Shown: positions 12,757-23,873 of the stretch, in pieces
Layout: each line of letters opens with the position of its first letter
How positions within the stretch are numbered: position 1 is the stretch's first letter
Source: Persicaria tinctoria
Lineage: Eukaryota > Streptophyta > Magnoliopsida > Caryophyllales > Polygonaceae
Assembly (NCBI GenBank): GCA_037127255.1
Contig: JBANSL010000013.1
Location: forward strand, 6,326,188 to 6,390,187
Reading direction: 5' to 3'
Length of the DNA: 64,000 nucleotides
Made by a program: the position numbers and the translations under genes
Notes under the pieces: model-generated
What the model was told of the DNA's origin: nothing
Database searches by the model: none
The model's input: the letters and a program-made list of their open reading frames with translations, nothing else

Positions 12757-14392
12757 TTGATGGAATCGTATGGAGATCGATCGATCGATTAGGTGGACGA
12801 CGGGCGACAATCCTAAAAGAATTTTAGGCGTTAGTGTGCTGGTTTATTCGGGAGTAAATGTTTGGGTTAGTAAGCTGACTAGTTTATCTTCCTTGAGGAT
12901 TTTTCATCAGTTACTTGTAATGCAGTTTTCAATTTCCATTTTTGTTCATATGTGAAGCAAGAACGGAAATTTTTGTAAGCTTTTATTGTATTAAGAATAA
13001 CAAGAAGTAAGAATAGCAATGTAACACTCTTCTTTTCCATTGTTTTCATCTACAAAGTGTTGTTGCTCGTCGAAGATGAACGGGGTTAAGCGATCTGCCG
13101 AAGTTGTGGGATGGAGTCTCGCTTGGATACTAGGGATACTAGAAATACTATTATTTTATTCTTCTCTTTCCACCACATCATCCTACTGTATCATTATTAT
13201 TTTTCTCATTTTATCAATATCATTCTTTTTTTTTTTGGTAGTGAAAACGAGAGCAAGGCTCTCAATCGGTAAGAGCCGAGACAAGCTACATACGAGCGAG
13301 GCGGGGAGTAGCCCATTCCCTAATGTCTTCCTCTAAAACAAACAAAATGCCATGAAAAAGGCAAGAAAGAGAATGCAAATTATTAATAGCATTCCTAACA
13401 TCTCAAAACACATCTTTTTTCTACCAATTCAATTTACAAATATACATTTTTTAATAATTATTTTTATTTTAATATTATATTATTTTATTCATTTTACTCA
13501 TTTTTAATTATCAAAACATTATAACAATAATTTTATTATGTATAAAAAATTAAGGACAAATATATAATACAATAATAAATAGTAATTGACTACAATATAT
13601 ACAAATCTTTCCATTAATAAATAATAATTTTTCAAGATATATAAGATAAACTTAAATTACTTGAATATTACACATTAACATTGATGATTATCAACATTAA
13701 TAATTTTTTGAACCAAGAAATCATCCTGGTCGTCCAATTGCTTGGGTATGTAACGGTTGGATTTATCCTCCTTGTAGTATATGAAACATGACAAGTCACA
13801 AATAAGCTGGCGCCTCTTAAGACTCTGAGTCTTATAAATGGTATCAGAGTCAAAGTCGGCCTAACGAGGTAAGAAGATTTGGAGTGAGTTATAAGTAAGA
13901 CTCTTATTTTGAATCCTTTCAAATTGAGAAAACAAAAGAAACTGATTGGACATGGAAATGCATGCAATGGAAATACTCTCAAACAGTTGTGTTATGACTG
14001 TGTAAATAGCTTGATAAGCTTCTTCTCCTGGGTTTTGTCAAGCTCAAAGTAGAAGCATGAGTAGTTGTAGTTTGTCATACCAAATAGCCCTTCTTTGAGT
14101 GATTGAGTTCTGGTGCCCTCCTTGCATCCCATAACTATATCAACAATATCACTCTCATGAATGCCTCGAGTGGGTGCTGACTTTGTCATGTACCTCGACA
14201 TTGTTGTACACAATAAATGGATAAGTAAATTAGATTTAATCCCTGGACTAATTCAATTCTAAGCAAAAAAAACTAAGTAATCCCGACATAGTAACTTGCA
14301 GAAAAGCAAACAGTGAAAAGCAATCCATTCAAATTTAAAAGTGATTTCGCAGAAAGTACAAAATAGAAAGTGATTTGTCAAACAGTTTGTTC
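12757..14392. repeat. Duplicated block, copy 1 (left part)
   Basis: This segment is closely similar along its whole length to 36329-37944. Shared landmarks are GATCGATCGATCGAT, an open hydrophobic stretch starting at 13076 (MNGVKRSAEVVGWSL, against MNMAKRSAEAVGWSL at 36652), AT-rich DNA, and a TGGTATCAGAG word at 13839 that resembles an initiator-tRNA primer-binding site. It ends in a DCD-gene fragment. It continues beyond the hAT insertion at 15447-15830. Confidence 0.85.
13992..14213 (-). pseudogene. DCD-domain gene fragment, copy A
   Basis: Read on the minus strand it begins MCTTMSRYMTKSAPTRGIHE and continues IVDIVMGCKEGTRTQSLKEG and LFG. It then jumps directly to SCFYFELDKTQEKKLIKLF and a stop. 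These match the first and last parts of a Development and Cell Death (DCD) domain: the GxIxGCxxxT..SL...LFG block and the C-terminal FxxEL...LLxLF helix. The central FLFDFSSKEL..DFKATSDG part is missing, so the copy is internally deleted. The same deletion is seen in the copy at 37557. Confidence 0.7.
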
Positions 14393-15446
14393 TAGGGGTG
14401 GAATTGGTACAATACCAATTAGTTTTTGTCGTTACCACTATCACGTACCAACCAATTATAATTGGTAATCTTAAAATCCAAACCATTACCAACCACCGAA
14501 GGGCTTGTACCAACTTAATTGGCAACCAATTAAATTGGTTGGTACATGTTGGTAATGGTAATTTACCATGTTTTTTGTGTTGAAGAAAAAAACATACAAA
14601 TAATCAAAGGCACTAGAACTTAATTAAAATTTAAAATTTATAAATAGCAACATAAATATTTAAATTGTTCATACATTTAAGCACAAAAGCAATATAAAGA
14701 CTTAAATAGACCCGATAATATTCAAAATAAAATGTCTACTAGCTTCCGAATAACATTTAGGTTTGAGTCTGAATCGAGGCCGAGCTAGCATTCCTCCCTT
14801 GATTAAAAACCTTTTCTGAAAATAAAAAATATAAAAAGAAATCAAGTTAATAGATACTGTAATACTTATTAGTTATTACTTAATATCAAAAACAAAATAA
14901 TAAATAAAAAAGACATAGGTATTAGTACTAATTAACTTCAATAGCTTGCCCAAAAAAAAAGATTCTCCTATATGGCAATAACAGATAGAAATAACGAACA
15001 ACAATAAAAAGATTCTCCTATACAGCAATAACAGATAGCATAAAAAACCACACAAATTATGAAAACTGCAAGTCTTGAACAAAATAGCAAATACAAATGA
15101 AAAATGTTGAACAACAGCAATAACAGATAGCAAATTAGCAATAACGAACAACAATAACAAACAGTAGGAAGTCTAGAAATAAGCTTTTAAAAATAGAAAT
15201 AAGCTTTTAAAAATAATTTTAAAAACCCCAAATATATATTGGTAATATTTGGTTGGTAATTACCGTACCAACCAATTGAAAGTCGGTTGGTAATGGTAAT
15301 CCCATCTTTTCTGTTTTGATTACCATTACCATGCCGACTTTTGGAAGTTGGTACGGTATACCGTACCAATTATATTGGTTACCAATTTAATTGGTTCGGA
15401 TGGTACATCTTGGTACGGTTTTCATGGGAAATTTTCCCCAGCCCTA
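14393..15446. mobile_element. Non-autonomous hAT element, 1054 bp
   Basis: The element starts TAGGGGTGG and ends CCAGCCCTA (imperfect terminal inverted repeats, TAGGG(G/C)TGG) and is flanked by a perfect 8-bp duplication GTTTGTTC (14385-14392 and 15447-15454). Subterminal regions are rich in GGTAC and ACCAATT words on both strands. It has no transposase. The duplicated block at 36329-38330 carries the same flanking sequence without the insertion at about 37945. Confidence 0.9.
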
Positions 15447-15830
15447 GTTTGTTCATACAATATAAGTAAGAAGCTAAAGCAAGTAGCAAAGTTCATCCAT
15501 AATGTAAGTAAGGAGTGCTACTAGGTGTTATGGTGTGTAAATAGCTTGGTCAACTTTTCCGTATGAGTTTAGTCTAGCTTGAAGTAGAAGTATGAACTAT
15601 TGTTGCAACACCTTATCCCACATCGAATATAATAAGGATGTTCGGAGTAATTTATAAGTGATTCAAACCCTACCAATGTCACAAAGTAGAAGCATGAACT
15701 GTTTTTGTAACACCCCATCTCATATTGAATATAATAAGAATGTTCGGAGTGATTTATAAGTAATTAAAACCCTACGTACCCATGTCACAAATGAGCTAGA
15801 GAATTTATGTAAGAAAGCTTTATGCTAGCG
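15447..15830. repeat. Duplicated block, copy 1 (right part)
   Basis: It continues the homology to 37945-38330 and 41850-42230 after the hAT insertion. It contains a minus-strand remnant of the DCD C-terminal helix (15540-15600) followed by repeated CACCTTATCCCACATCGAAT-like and ATGTTCGGAGT words, which recur at 18620-18780, 38110-38270 and 42020-42180. Confidence 0.75.
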
Positions 15831-16001
15831 AAAATCAGATCCATCCATCAAACATCAAAAAGTGTCCACATTTGCAGAAAAGGAGACAGTGAAAAGCGGA
15901 TCTATCCATCAAACATCAAGCAGATCCATCAAACATCAAAAAGTGTCGCTTAGGGGCTCCATTTTTGATGGCTTATAAAGTGTGTCTCGTCCCCATTCCA
16001 G

Positions 16002-16121
16002 TGGAAACCCCTTCCGTTCAGTCAATTCAAAAATATAATGATGTACTACAGCAACAACTGCTTCTATTTCGAGCTGGACAAGGAGCAAGTGGAGAAGCTT
16101 GTCCAACTTTTTACGGCATAA
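16002..16121 (+). pseudogene. DCD-domain gene last exon, copy B
   Basis: A splice-acceptor-like CCATTCCAG is followed by 40 open codons: WKPLPFSQFKNIMMYYSNN, then CFYFELDKEQVEKLVQLFTA and TAA. This is the C-terminal helix of the DCD domain. Unlike the copy A remnant it is uninterrupted and on the plus strand, but no exon 1 or 2 precedes it in the proper order, so it is an isolated exon. Confidence 0.7.
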
Positions 16122-16297
16122 AGCGTCTATCATACTTGCATCATTTGGCTTCTTACTTACATTCAGTCTCTACCTTCTTATGGTAGCTATTATGTACCTT
16201 GTCCAACTTTTTACGGCATAAAACGTCTATCATACTTGCATCATTTGGCTTCTTACCTACATTCGGTCTCTACCTTCTTATGGTAGCTATTACTTAC
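16098..16297. repeat. 100-bp tandem duplication overlapping a DCD exon end
   Basis: The sequence beginning CTTGTCCAACTTTTTACGGC at 16098 is repeated at 16198 with a few substitutions. The first unit includes the last codons and stop of the DCD exon, so the duplication happened after the exon was in place. Confidence 0.85.
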
Positions 16298-16449
16298 ATA
16301 CATTTATTTTACTTACCTACATTTTGTAGCTTTCTTACTTGCATACATTACTTCTTACATGCATATACTCTACTTGCATTTGACTTATTAGTATAATTCT
16401 CTTATGTTTTCTTACTTACCTACATTCTGTAGCTTTCTTATTTGCATAC

Positions 16450-16545
16450 AAAAAAAGGGTCATCCCAGCTGTGGTACTAATGACATGTAAACCACACATG
16501 AACCATCCAAAAAAAAAGGTCATCCCAGCAATGGTACTAATGACC
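16450..16545. repeat. Short direct repeat around GGTCATCCCAGC
   Basis: GGTCATCCCAGC, then GTGGTACTAATGAC or ATGGTACTAATGAC, occurs twice about 60 bp apart after an A run. It is a minor local duplication. Confidence 0.6.
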
Positions 16546-16559
16546 AAATATGAGAAAAT

Positions 16560-18230
16560 CTAGATAGTATCAACACCTTGTTTTTATGATGTGTATTTAT
16601 GCATAGCATAATTGGTGCTACCAAGAATTGGCTTTTTCAGTCTTTAGTCTTTGATTAGGTGGAAAGAGAAGGCATAACGATGAGGGTTTTATAGTTTGTA
16701 AAAATACAGGTATAATAATCAAATGGGGAATGGAGGATAATTAACTATAGTCATAATTCACCAAAAAATACAAGGTGTGTTTTGGTTTGTTGATAAGGGT
16801 CGAGCACTTAATATGAATTAACAAATTGATAACTTTGAGAATGCAACATTGCCCGACACCACGGCTGTCACATATATATACAATCACCCCTTTGTCTAAC
16901 CTGAAGGGTAACACTGTCTTAGTATGCCTGCACGGAGAAATCTATCTACTATGCAATGTAACTTAAGACAGTTGATATGATTTCCATTTAACTACCAACA
17001 GTACAATCGAGAAAGGGTCAAATGAGTAGATAAATTACATTCTAAAAAAGTAAGGACAACGAAAACCATGTCATTAGATTGAATGCTTACCACAGCTTCA
17101 CAATCTCGATTCCTTCAGGAAAGAGACCCCCCACTGCACCAGTAATATAGGTCAAATAAGCCTCGTATATCTTTATGAGTTTATACGAAAATGAAATGAA
17201 TGGGCTATTCTTCACCTATTATCTCAAAGATTCAGTGCAAAGGCATTCACATTGTTGCTTCTTAAAGTTCCGATTGCTTCCTTTGAAGCACCTGTCATGG
17301 ATGCTCAAATTCAATAGAAATACAAATATAAAGACATCTTAAGACCACTTTTTGTTTGTTATCAAGGGACAACTAATTTAGAAATATGTTGACCAAAACG
17401 ACGAAGAAAAATATTACTGAGTTAAAAGGCATTATTTACTAAAATGTATTCGAGCCAATGCACGAATACTTGATTAAGTATGCTTAAAAAAGCCAAGAAT
17501 CATAACATACAAAACTCTTTAATTGCAAAACTCTTAAGTGGAAACTTGAGACCAATGACAAAAGTCTATATAGTTTCAGAAATAGAAATGGAGATGAAGG
17601 AAGTCAGAAACAATGTCCAACATACCACAAGCATTCTGAGTTCAGTGAAACTTCTCTCGTCTGTCAAAAAAGTAATAAGTCTTTAAAACTCTTAAGAAAG
17701 ATCATAATACAGTTTACAAGCAACTCAAAAGATGACGATTTTGCACAAAATGAAGAGGCTGGTTTGTGCACAAACCCAAAAATAAAACTAAGAATGAAAT
17801 CATTTCTAGTGGGTACCAACATACATCAAATCCAAATGCTTTATCTCATCCCCGCGAAGAATAGTCAGTACCGAGCTACCTTCGGGTCCCCTGCATTTCT
17901 CTTAAGTTGTTAACTAAGTGAACAAGCAAAATTCAAGAATAACAAAATATTCTTTCTAAGCTTGCCTAACAGAAAAATCATCTATAACCAAAATGTAAAC
18001 CAAGCCCAAATGTATCATCCCGTTACACAAACTTTATATAAGAATTATCATACACAATAATCTAAGCAAAATGATTGCTACATAAAGATGAACCAAATAA
18101 GATGAGAAAGTACCAAAAATGGGAACTTAAAGAATATTAAGCAAGAAATTTAAGTTCAAAATGAAAAGTTTTAGAAACTCGTAAAAAAGTGCGAACCTCC
18201 AGGTATAACATGACAGTAGGCACAAAGTGG
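16560..18230. other. Non-coding DNA with two coding-like traces
   Basis: No gene is supported. On the minus strand two short stretches read like exons: 17090-17170 (EAYLTYITGAVGGLFPEGIE and IVKLW, ending at a GTAAGC donor) and about 17230-17305 (TGASKEAIGTLRSNNVNAF). I do not recognise the family. They could be exons of a decayed gene. Confidence 0.35.
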
Positions 18231-18285
18231 AAGTTAATAATCATAATATAGAGTAAGATCCAAGAAACCAGTCATCAACAACACG

Positions 18286-18492
18286 ACGATTGCACGAGCA
18301 AGAGAATCGGAGAGGCGAGTCGATTCTGACAAGAAAGCCTTGGCCTTTAAAGAAGAAACGAGAAAAAAATCAAAGCTTTTGAGAGAATCGGAGAGGCAGG
18401 TCGATTTTGACAACAAAGCCTTGACCTTTAAAGAAGAAACGAGAAAGAAAATCAAACCTTGTAAGAGAAAATCGATTGGCTTTCTCCAGATC
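18286..18492. repeat. Left arm of a ~205-bp inverted repeat
   Basis: The reverse complement of this segment closely matches 19212-19420. Each arm itself holds two direct copies of a ~95-bp unit containing TCGTTTCTTCTTTAAAGG and CGCCTCTCCGATTCTCT-like words. About 720 bp separate the arms, so a transcript spanning both could fold into a long hairpin. Confidence 0.8.
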
Positions 18493-18529
18493 TGCTAGTA
18501 GGTGTTATGAGTATGTAAATGAGAGGGGG

Positions 18530-18790
18530 TATGCTAGTAGGTGTTATAAATATGTAAATAGCTTTATCAGCTTCTCTGACTGGGTTTGTTCTAGCTCAAA
18601 GTATAAGCGTGAACTATTGTTGTAACACCTCATCCCACATCTAATATAATAAAGATGTTCGGAGTGATTTATAAGTGATTCAAGCCTTACCCATGTCACA
18701 AAGTAGAAGCATGAACTGTTTTTACAACACCTCCACTCAAATCAGATATAATAAGGATGTTCGGAGTGATTTATAAGTAAATAAAATTAG
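18530..18790. repeat. DCD C-terminal remnant with CATCCCACAT repeats
   Basis: This repeats the 15530-15800 segment: a decayed minus-strand DCD C-terminus (GTAAATAGCTT..CAGCTTCTC) and two AATATAATAA.GATGTTCGGAGTG words. It lies between the arms of the inverted repeat. Confidence 0.55.
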
Positions 18791-18940
18791 TTGAAGTTAT
18801 TTGATGTCGAGGCCTAAATAGAAAGATCAACTAAGCCATCAAATGATGTCGAGGCCCAAAGTTTGCTAACAAGCCCGAGGCCCAAAATACGAAAATAGCC
18901 CAACAGAGAACATAGCCCATACATATAATTCTGCCTATTC

Positions 18941-19250
18941 TAAATTTTTAGGGTTTCTAATTGCTTCCTCTCACAAGCTTTGAAATACATAGAGCTTTGA
19001 ATATCTGGAGAAAGCCAATCGATTTTATCTCAGAAGCTTTGTCTAAATTTCTAGGGTTTCTAATTGCTTCCTCTCACAAGCTTTGAAATACACAGAGCTT
19101 TGAATATATAGATAAAGTCAATCGATTTTCTCTCACAAGCTTTGTCTAAATTTCTAGGGTTTCTAATTGCTTCCTCTCACAAACTTTGAAATATACAGAG
19201 CTTTGAAGATATGGACAAAGCCAATCGATTTTCTCTTACAAGCTTTGATT
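18941..19250. repeat. 103-bp unit repeated three times
   Basis: GGGTTTCTAATTGCTTCCTC starts at 18951, 19054 and 19157, giving three units of exactly 103 bp. Each runs on through CACAA(G/A)CTTTGAAATA and AATCGATTTT. The last unit merges into the right arm of the inverted repeat. Confidence 0.9.
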
Positions 19251-19420
19251 TTTTTTTCGTTTCTTCTTTAAAGGCCAATGCTTTGTTGTCAGAATCAACC
19301 CGCCTCTCCGATTCTCTCACAAGCTTTGATTTTTTTCTCGTTTCTTCTTTAAAGGCAAAGGCTTTCTTGTCAGAATCGTCCCGCCTCTCCGATTCTCTTG
19401 CCCCGCACGATCGCTGTGCT
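19212..19420. repeat. Right arm of the ~205-bp inverted repeat
   Basis: Partner of 18286-18492 in opposite orientation. It lies immediately upstream of the candidate start codon at 19466, so it would form part of that gene's leader or promoter if the gene is real. Confidence 0.8.
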
Positions 19421-19465
19421 CCCGGCAACGCTTCCAGGAGCTTCTGCGCCTGCGACGTTTCACCC

Positions 19466-20334
19466 ATGGACTCGGAATGGATCTCCACGGTAACATCCCA
19501 GACAAGTTCGATTTATGTTTCCCTTCTTCTTCTTCTTCTTTTTTTTTGCATAATTTGAGATGAAATATATGTTCTGAATGTGTGGAATTTCTCCGTTTTT
19601 CTGATCCAGTTTATTGAAAGCCATATAATCTTTACTTGACTTATTACATGAGAACTAAGAGCATCAGCACTCATGGAGTAACCACATCCCTCTCTCTCCT
19701 CATAATATTTTAACACATCATTTTACACTAACTCTACCCCATCCTTTAATAATTTTAACTTTTATCCCACATTCATAAATTTACCCATTACTATTTTTTT
19801 ACTTTAATTATACCCCACCACATATTTTAACCAATCAAAATTTAACCCACCTAGTAAAAAAAATAAAAAACCTCACTTTTATTAATTTTATAAGATACAA
19901 TGGGATGGGGGAGGGGATGAGTTTGTTTAACCCATTCCACTAGGGTTCCCCCTTCCCCTTGGTGGAATGGGTTTTATCCCACAGTCCACACCCATGGGTT
20001 TACCCCATAGGAGGAATGGGGGAGGAGAAAACCCATTGGTGCTGATGGTCAAACTCTTTGTTTCCTTTTTTGCAAGGAAATCTTAAATAGAGATGTAAAG
20101 ACCTTAGAAGAATCAGAAGAGGATGGTGTTCAAATCTGGAATTTGTCTAGTGATGACATTCCTTCAAGCTTGAAGTTGCATCAAATTATCCTAGGAGATG
20201 ATTACTTCATTCAAAGATTTGTTAAAGAAGACCAAAGGGAGTTTTTTCTTGCACCTCTTTACCTCTTATTTCAATTCGTTTGGTCTCCTACATTTGTCCT
20301 CTTACGAGTGTTTGTGTTCTCTAATAAGCCTTAA
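19466..20334 (+). CDS. Unknown protein, two-exon candidate or gene 5' fragment
   Basis: Exon 1 (19466-19489) encodes MDSEWIST and is followed by a GTAACA donor. Exon 2 (20077-20334) follows a TGCAAG acceptor in matching phase and encodes EILNRDVKTLEESEEDGVQI, WNLSSDDIPSSLKLHQIILG and DDYFIQRFVKED, ending in a hydrophobic tail. The first ~60 residues have an ordinary acidic coding character. The tail after VKEDQREFF looks like intron read-through, so this may be only the 5' end of a transposed gene. I do not recognise the family. A MITE occupies most of the intron, and an inverted repeat lies just upstream. Confidence 0.35.
19659..20050. mobile_element. MITE, 392 bp, PIF/Harbinger-like
   Basis: Terminal inverted repeats are GAGCATCAGCAC at the left and GTGCTGATGGTC at the right, with CATGGGTT- and GGGATGGGG-rich interiors and no coding capacity. 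A TAA precedes the left end and the right flank is only roughly similar, so the 3-bp target duplication is not clean. The same terminal sequence (GACCATCAGCAACCATGG) begins a fragment at 33469. It sits in the intron of the 19466 candidate gene. Confidence 0.75.
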
Positions 20335-22180
20335 ATGACAAAGGTTATGTTTTCTTTGTTAATCTTGTTGGTCAAGTAATTTTTAGCATGCTATAAATTA
20401 TGAAGTTACCTTTTTGTAATTTGAATTTTGTCTCATGCTTGAATTACTTGTCCTTGATCAGTTTGTTTGATCTCAACTAGGGTGTTTTGTCATAAACTTT
20501 GATTTTGATCATTGTTGAATTCTAAGGTTAAACTTGTTGTTTTTTCCTTTATTCTAAAAATTCAAAATCAGCCTGTTTATGACGTGGTTATGTGAACCCT
20601 TTAATTTGCTTGGTGTTTTCTGGGCTGACATGGCATGTTATCCTATTTGCTCCTTCTAGAAACTGGGTTAGGCTTTATGAAGTTATGTATTAATCCTGCT
20701 TGTCTATGATTTTGTGCATACTGGTTGATTATCTTTGAGATTCTTATGCCTAGCTCCAGCTGCTTGCTGGTTGTAGAAATCATGAGTGAATGCGTGCTGT
20801 CCAAGTCACTTGCAATTGTATTTGAAGATTTACAATTGTATTTTTGTAAATATTATTTTGTTAAAGTGAATATTAAATTGACAGTTATGCTATTTTGTAA
20901 TAATATAAATACATGTTTGTTTCTTAAATGTTTTGTTGTATAAAATAAATATATATAATATACATTTGTTGAAAAATCTTTTAGTAACTTATTTGTTTAT
21001 TTATTAAAAAAATCTTTTGTAAGAGATCCTCTTTAGTTCACGTGTAAAATAACATTGATAACATGTCAAAAAAAAATTGGCCAGATTGCACTAGAGAACG
21101 ACATGTAAGCAAATTCGACCAAAGCCCGCTACATAGGATTTTCACGTCTCGGTATTAGTATTATATATTGATATATTGATATATTGATTTTGATTATACT
21201 TTATTTACTTTTTCTCTATTTTCAACCTAAAATTTTATTCTAACCAATCAAATTTGTGAAAAGTAAATGTGATTGGAGAGAGAATTATTTTATAGGGTAT
21301 TTAAATATAAATGAAATCTCTTAATTTGTGAGCTCAAGTTTAAAACATCAAATATTTTACATCGAAGAGAATATTGCAAAGGATCGTTTGGTTACTTTCG
21401 TATGATTATGAAGGCGCTTCAGTTTGACAACCGAAACAATTGTAATAGGAATGGATCCATGTGAACCAAAAATTGTGGAAGACACATACGTATATAGGAT
21501 AGGAGTGAGATATATGAAGAAGGTGCGGCAATTAGAACATCTCTTTCGTGATTGAATACGACCAAATCAATGTGAGCAGGAGTAGGTACAAAAGTACCTT
21601 CAAATCTTGTATACAATTAAGTCCTTGAAAGGTAAGATTTCCTCTCTATAAAAACTAGTATGAGTTGTGAAGTAAAAAACCTATTCTTGTAGCCTTTTTG
21701 TCATCCATTGGATTGAACGGATAGCACCATTGCTAGCTCGTTGCACAAAGCATCACTTGAAGCAAAATACACTTGTTGGAAGTCTCATCGAACTTGGATC
21801 GATCTCTAAGACTTGGGAACCTTGATCTTTCATATATTGGATGGTTCATACAACTAATGTATAATATCACATGAAATTGGAGATTAATGGTACCTTTTAA
21901 TTGATTCTATTATATAAGGGGGGTTTGTTGGTGGAAAAATATGAAACATTCTTCCTGTGTGTATGTACATGTGTACACTACTCATGCTCTTTAGAGTTAA
22001 AATGGTGTAGGTGGTTTAAATGTATAAATACAGTAGAAGTTGAATTGATTATTTATTCAATTAATTAAGGACTTTTAATTTGTGATAATTTTTAAGAAAT
22101 AATAATATTTTTGTAATTTTATAAATAGGGAATAGAATAAAAAATTAAGAAAGAGAAGTGCATCTTCGAAGCCACCTTTT
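20335..22180. other. AT-rich intergenic DNA
   Basis: No gene, RNA or clear element was recognised. The 3' part lies directly upstream of the Aux/IAA pseudogene but does not visibly match Aux/IAA exon 1 or intron 1. Confidence 0.5.
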
Positions 22181-22188
22181 TACTACAT

Positions 22189-22710
22189 GGCCATTGCACC
22201 ACCTTCTGTGATCATTCAGGAAGAAGATAGCGGCGAGCAACAACACCATCGGATCCAAAAAGCGGTGTCTTCGAAAAATAAGACAATGAGCTGAAATTAT
22301 TCGTCGAGGACAATAAGTAAAGACCAGATGTTTGTGAAGCTCAACATGGAAGGTTTTCCAATTGGAAGGAAAGTGCATCTCATGAAACATGACAACTACG
22401 AATCCCTCTTCTTTGCCATTGATCACCTATTTGTATCAAATAAGAATTTATGGTGTATTTTTTATGATGAAAATTTGTAATGTTGTAGGTCAAGGATCCG
22501 GAGGGGAAATCGAGATGGAGGATTATGCTCTTGTGTAAGAAGACAATGAAGGATATATCGGCGACGTGCCTTGGAAGTAAGCTATATACACATATATCTA
22601 CATTTTGGTTTTGTAAGATTGTAGACTTATGATGATTGTGTCTTTGTTTGCAGTATGTTTTTGTTGTCGGTGAAGTGACTTCGAGTGTTGAAGAGGACTA
22701 AACTCGGTGC
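22189..22710 (+). pseudogene. Aux/IAA pseudogene lacking its degron
   Basis: This matches exons 2-4 of the gene at 1658-2665 together with both intervening introns, so it arose by DNA duplication and not by retrotransposition. Exon 1 was not found. A 20-bp deletion after TTCTGTGATC removes exactly the GWPPVRS degron codons and shifts the frame. Later the YTLVYEDNEG region reads CTT GTG TAA, a stop in place of Tyr, and the C-terminal exon has a further stop. Domain III survives as FVKLNMEGFPIGRKVHLM. The 3' flank to about 22880, and a short stretch after 23395, also match the flank of the intact gene. Confidence 0.92.
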
Positions 22711-22884
22711 CAAGCACCAACAAATCATAATGGTTAATGTGATTTTGTTGTATAATTAAGGGCACAAAATCTACATATTACGTGAAAGGGGGAGATGTAG
22801 GAAAGGTTCATTGTATAATAGTTAATAGGTTGATAATTTGAGTTTGTACTCATAATGCATTCACCATGTTTGATTTGATGATTT

Positions 22885-22909
22885 AATAATAATAATAATA
22901 ATAATAATA
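22885..22909. repeat. (AAT)n microsatellite
   Basis: About eight AAT units lie in the flank of the Aux/IAA pseudogene at a point where the intact copy has none. Confidence 0.9.
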
Positions 22910-23139
22910 CATTATGTTATACATACTGCAATATATATAATCTATATATAGATTACATACGCTTATACAGTGTGTATATGCAATTATGATATACATTATG
23001 TAGTACATACTAATACGCTACTGCATTCCAACAAAAAAGAAAACTAATCTACTGCATTCCACATTTCCACCCACAAAAAATCTAATGGTACTGCATCAGT
23101 ATATATATACACACATATTACGTATATTATATGTGTATG

Positions 23140-23386
23140 TATATATATAGAAAACCTGTAAAATATATTTTTTTTATAGATTTATGTGTTACGTTTTTTA
23201 AAATCGTAAAATATACCGGAAATTTTTTACTCTTTATAATTTTTTTTATTTGAGGAACAAGGCCCGTCCCGTCCCGTGAGGGACAAGGCCCGTGCGTGAC
23301 GAAGAAAAAAAGAGTAAATCCCGTTCCGGTCCCGTCCCGCAAAAATTACGCGGGACGACCTCCGTCCCGTCCCGCGCCCACCCCTA
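23140..23386. mobile_element. hAT-like fragment, 247 bp
   Basis: The right end GCGCCCACCCCTA is a typical hAT terminus preceded by CCCGTCCCG repeats. TGTGTATG occurs directly after it (23387-23394) and again at 23132-23139, which fits an 8-bp target duplication. The left end, however, does not show the matching inverted repeat, so the element has decayed or been truncated there. Comparison with the intact Aux/IAA 3' flank places the insertion in this interval. Confidence 0.55.
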
Positions 23387-23503
23387 TGTGTATGTATAAG
23401 TTTTGAGGCCTTTGAGTTTATTTTATTTTATGAAGCTCTTCTTAAATTGGGCTTTGGGGCCCAATTATCGTAAAGTCCAAAATCTTCTTTTATTATTCAT
23501 ATA

Positions 23504-23873
23504 GGGTGTGTATGGGGGCTTTTAAAGTGGTTGGAATTTTTAATTTCAACCACTTTGAAATTTAAAAGGTGTATGGGGGATAGATTTTAAGTAGATTTTG
23601 GTTTAAATGGGAGTTTATATAAAAAGCTTCTTTTTATAGCTTTTTAGTAGATTATTGGGAGATTGTGAATTATTTTGGTTTAAAAGTACCACAATACCCC
23701 TAATAACAACCAAATAAACTTCACTTTTTACAAATAAACTGTTTTTCGTCCCATACGGAGTTTATATTTTTTCATAAATTTTTAACTACTTTTACCAACA
23801 GTTTATAAATTTTTACCCTATTTATAATTTTAGTCAGTTTATTAACCCTTCCCATAAGAACCCGTAAACTTTT
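23504..23873. mobile_element. Possible MITE, ~370 bp
   Basis: The segment starts GGGTGTGTATGGGGG and ends CCCTTCCCATAAGAACCC, which are roughly inverted relative to each other. It is AT-rich inside with no open frame. The target duplication is unclear, so this is a tentative call. Confidence 0.35.

Noticed and set aside
13839..13849. TGGTATCAGAG as a retrotransposon primer-binding site
   Set aside because: It matches the initiator-tRNA complement, but no LTR end, polypurine tract or internal domain could be tied to it, and the second block copy has diverged (TGGTATTAGAA).
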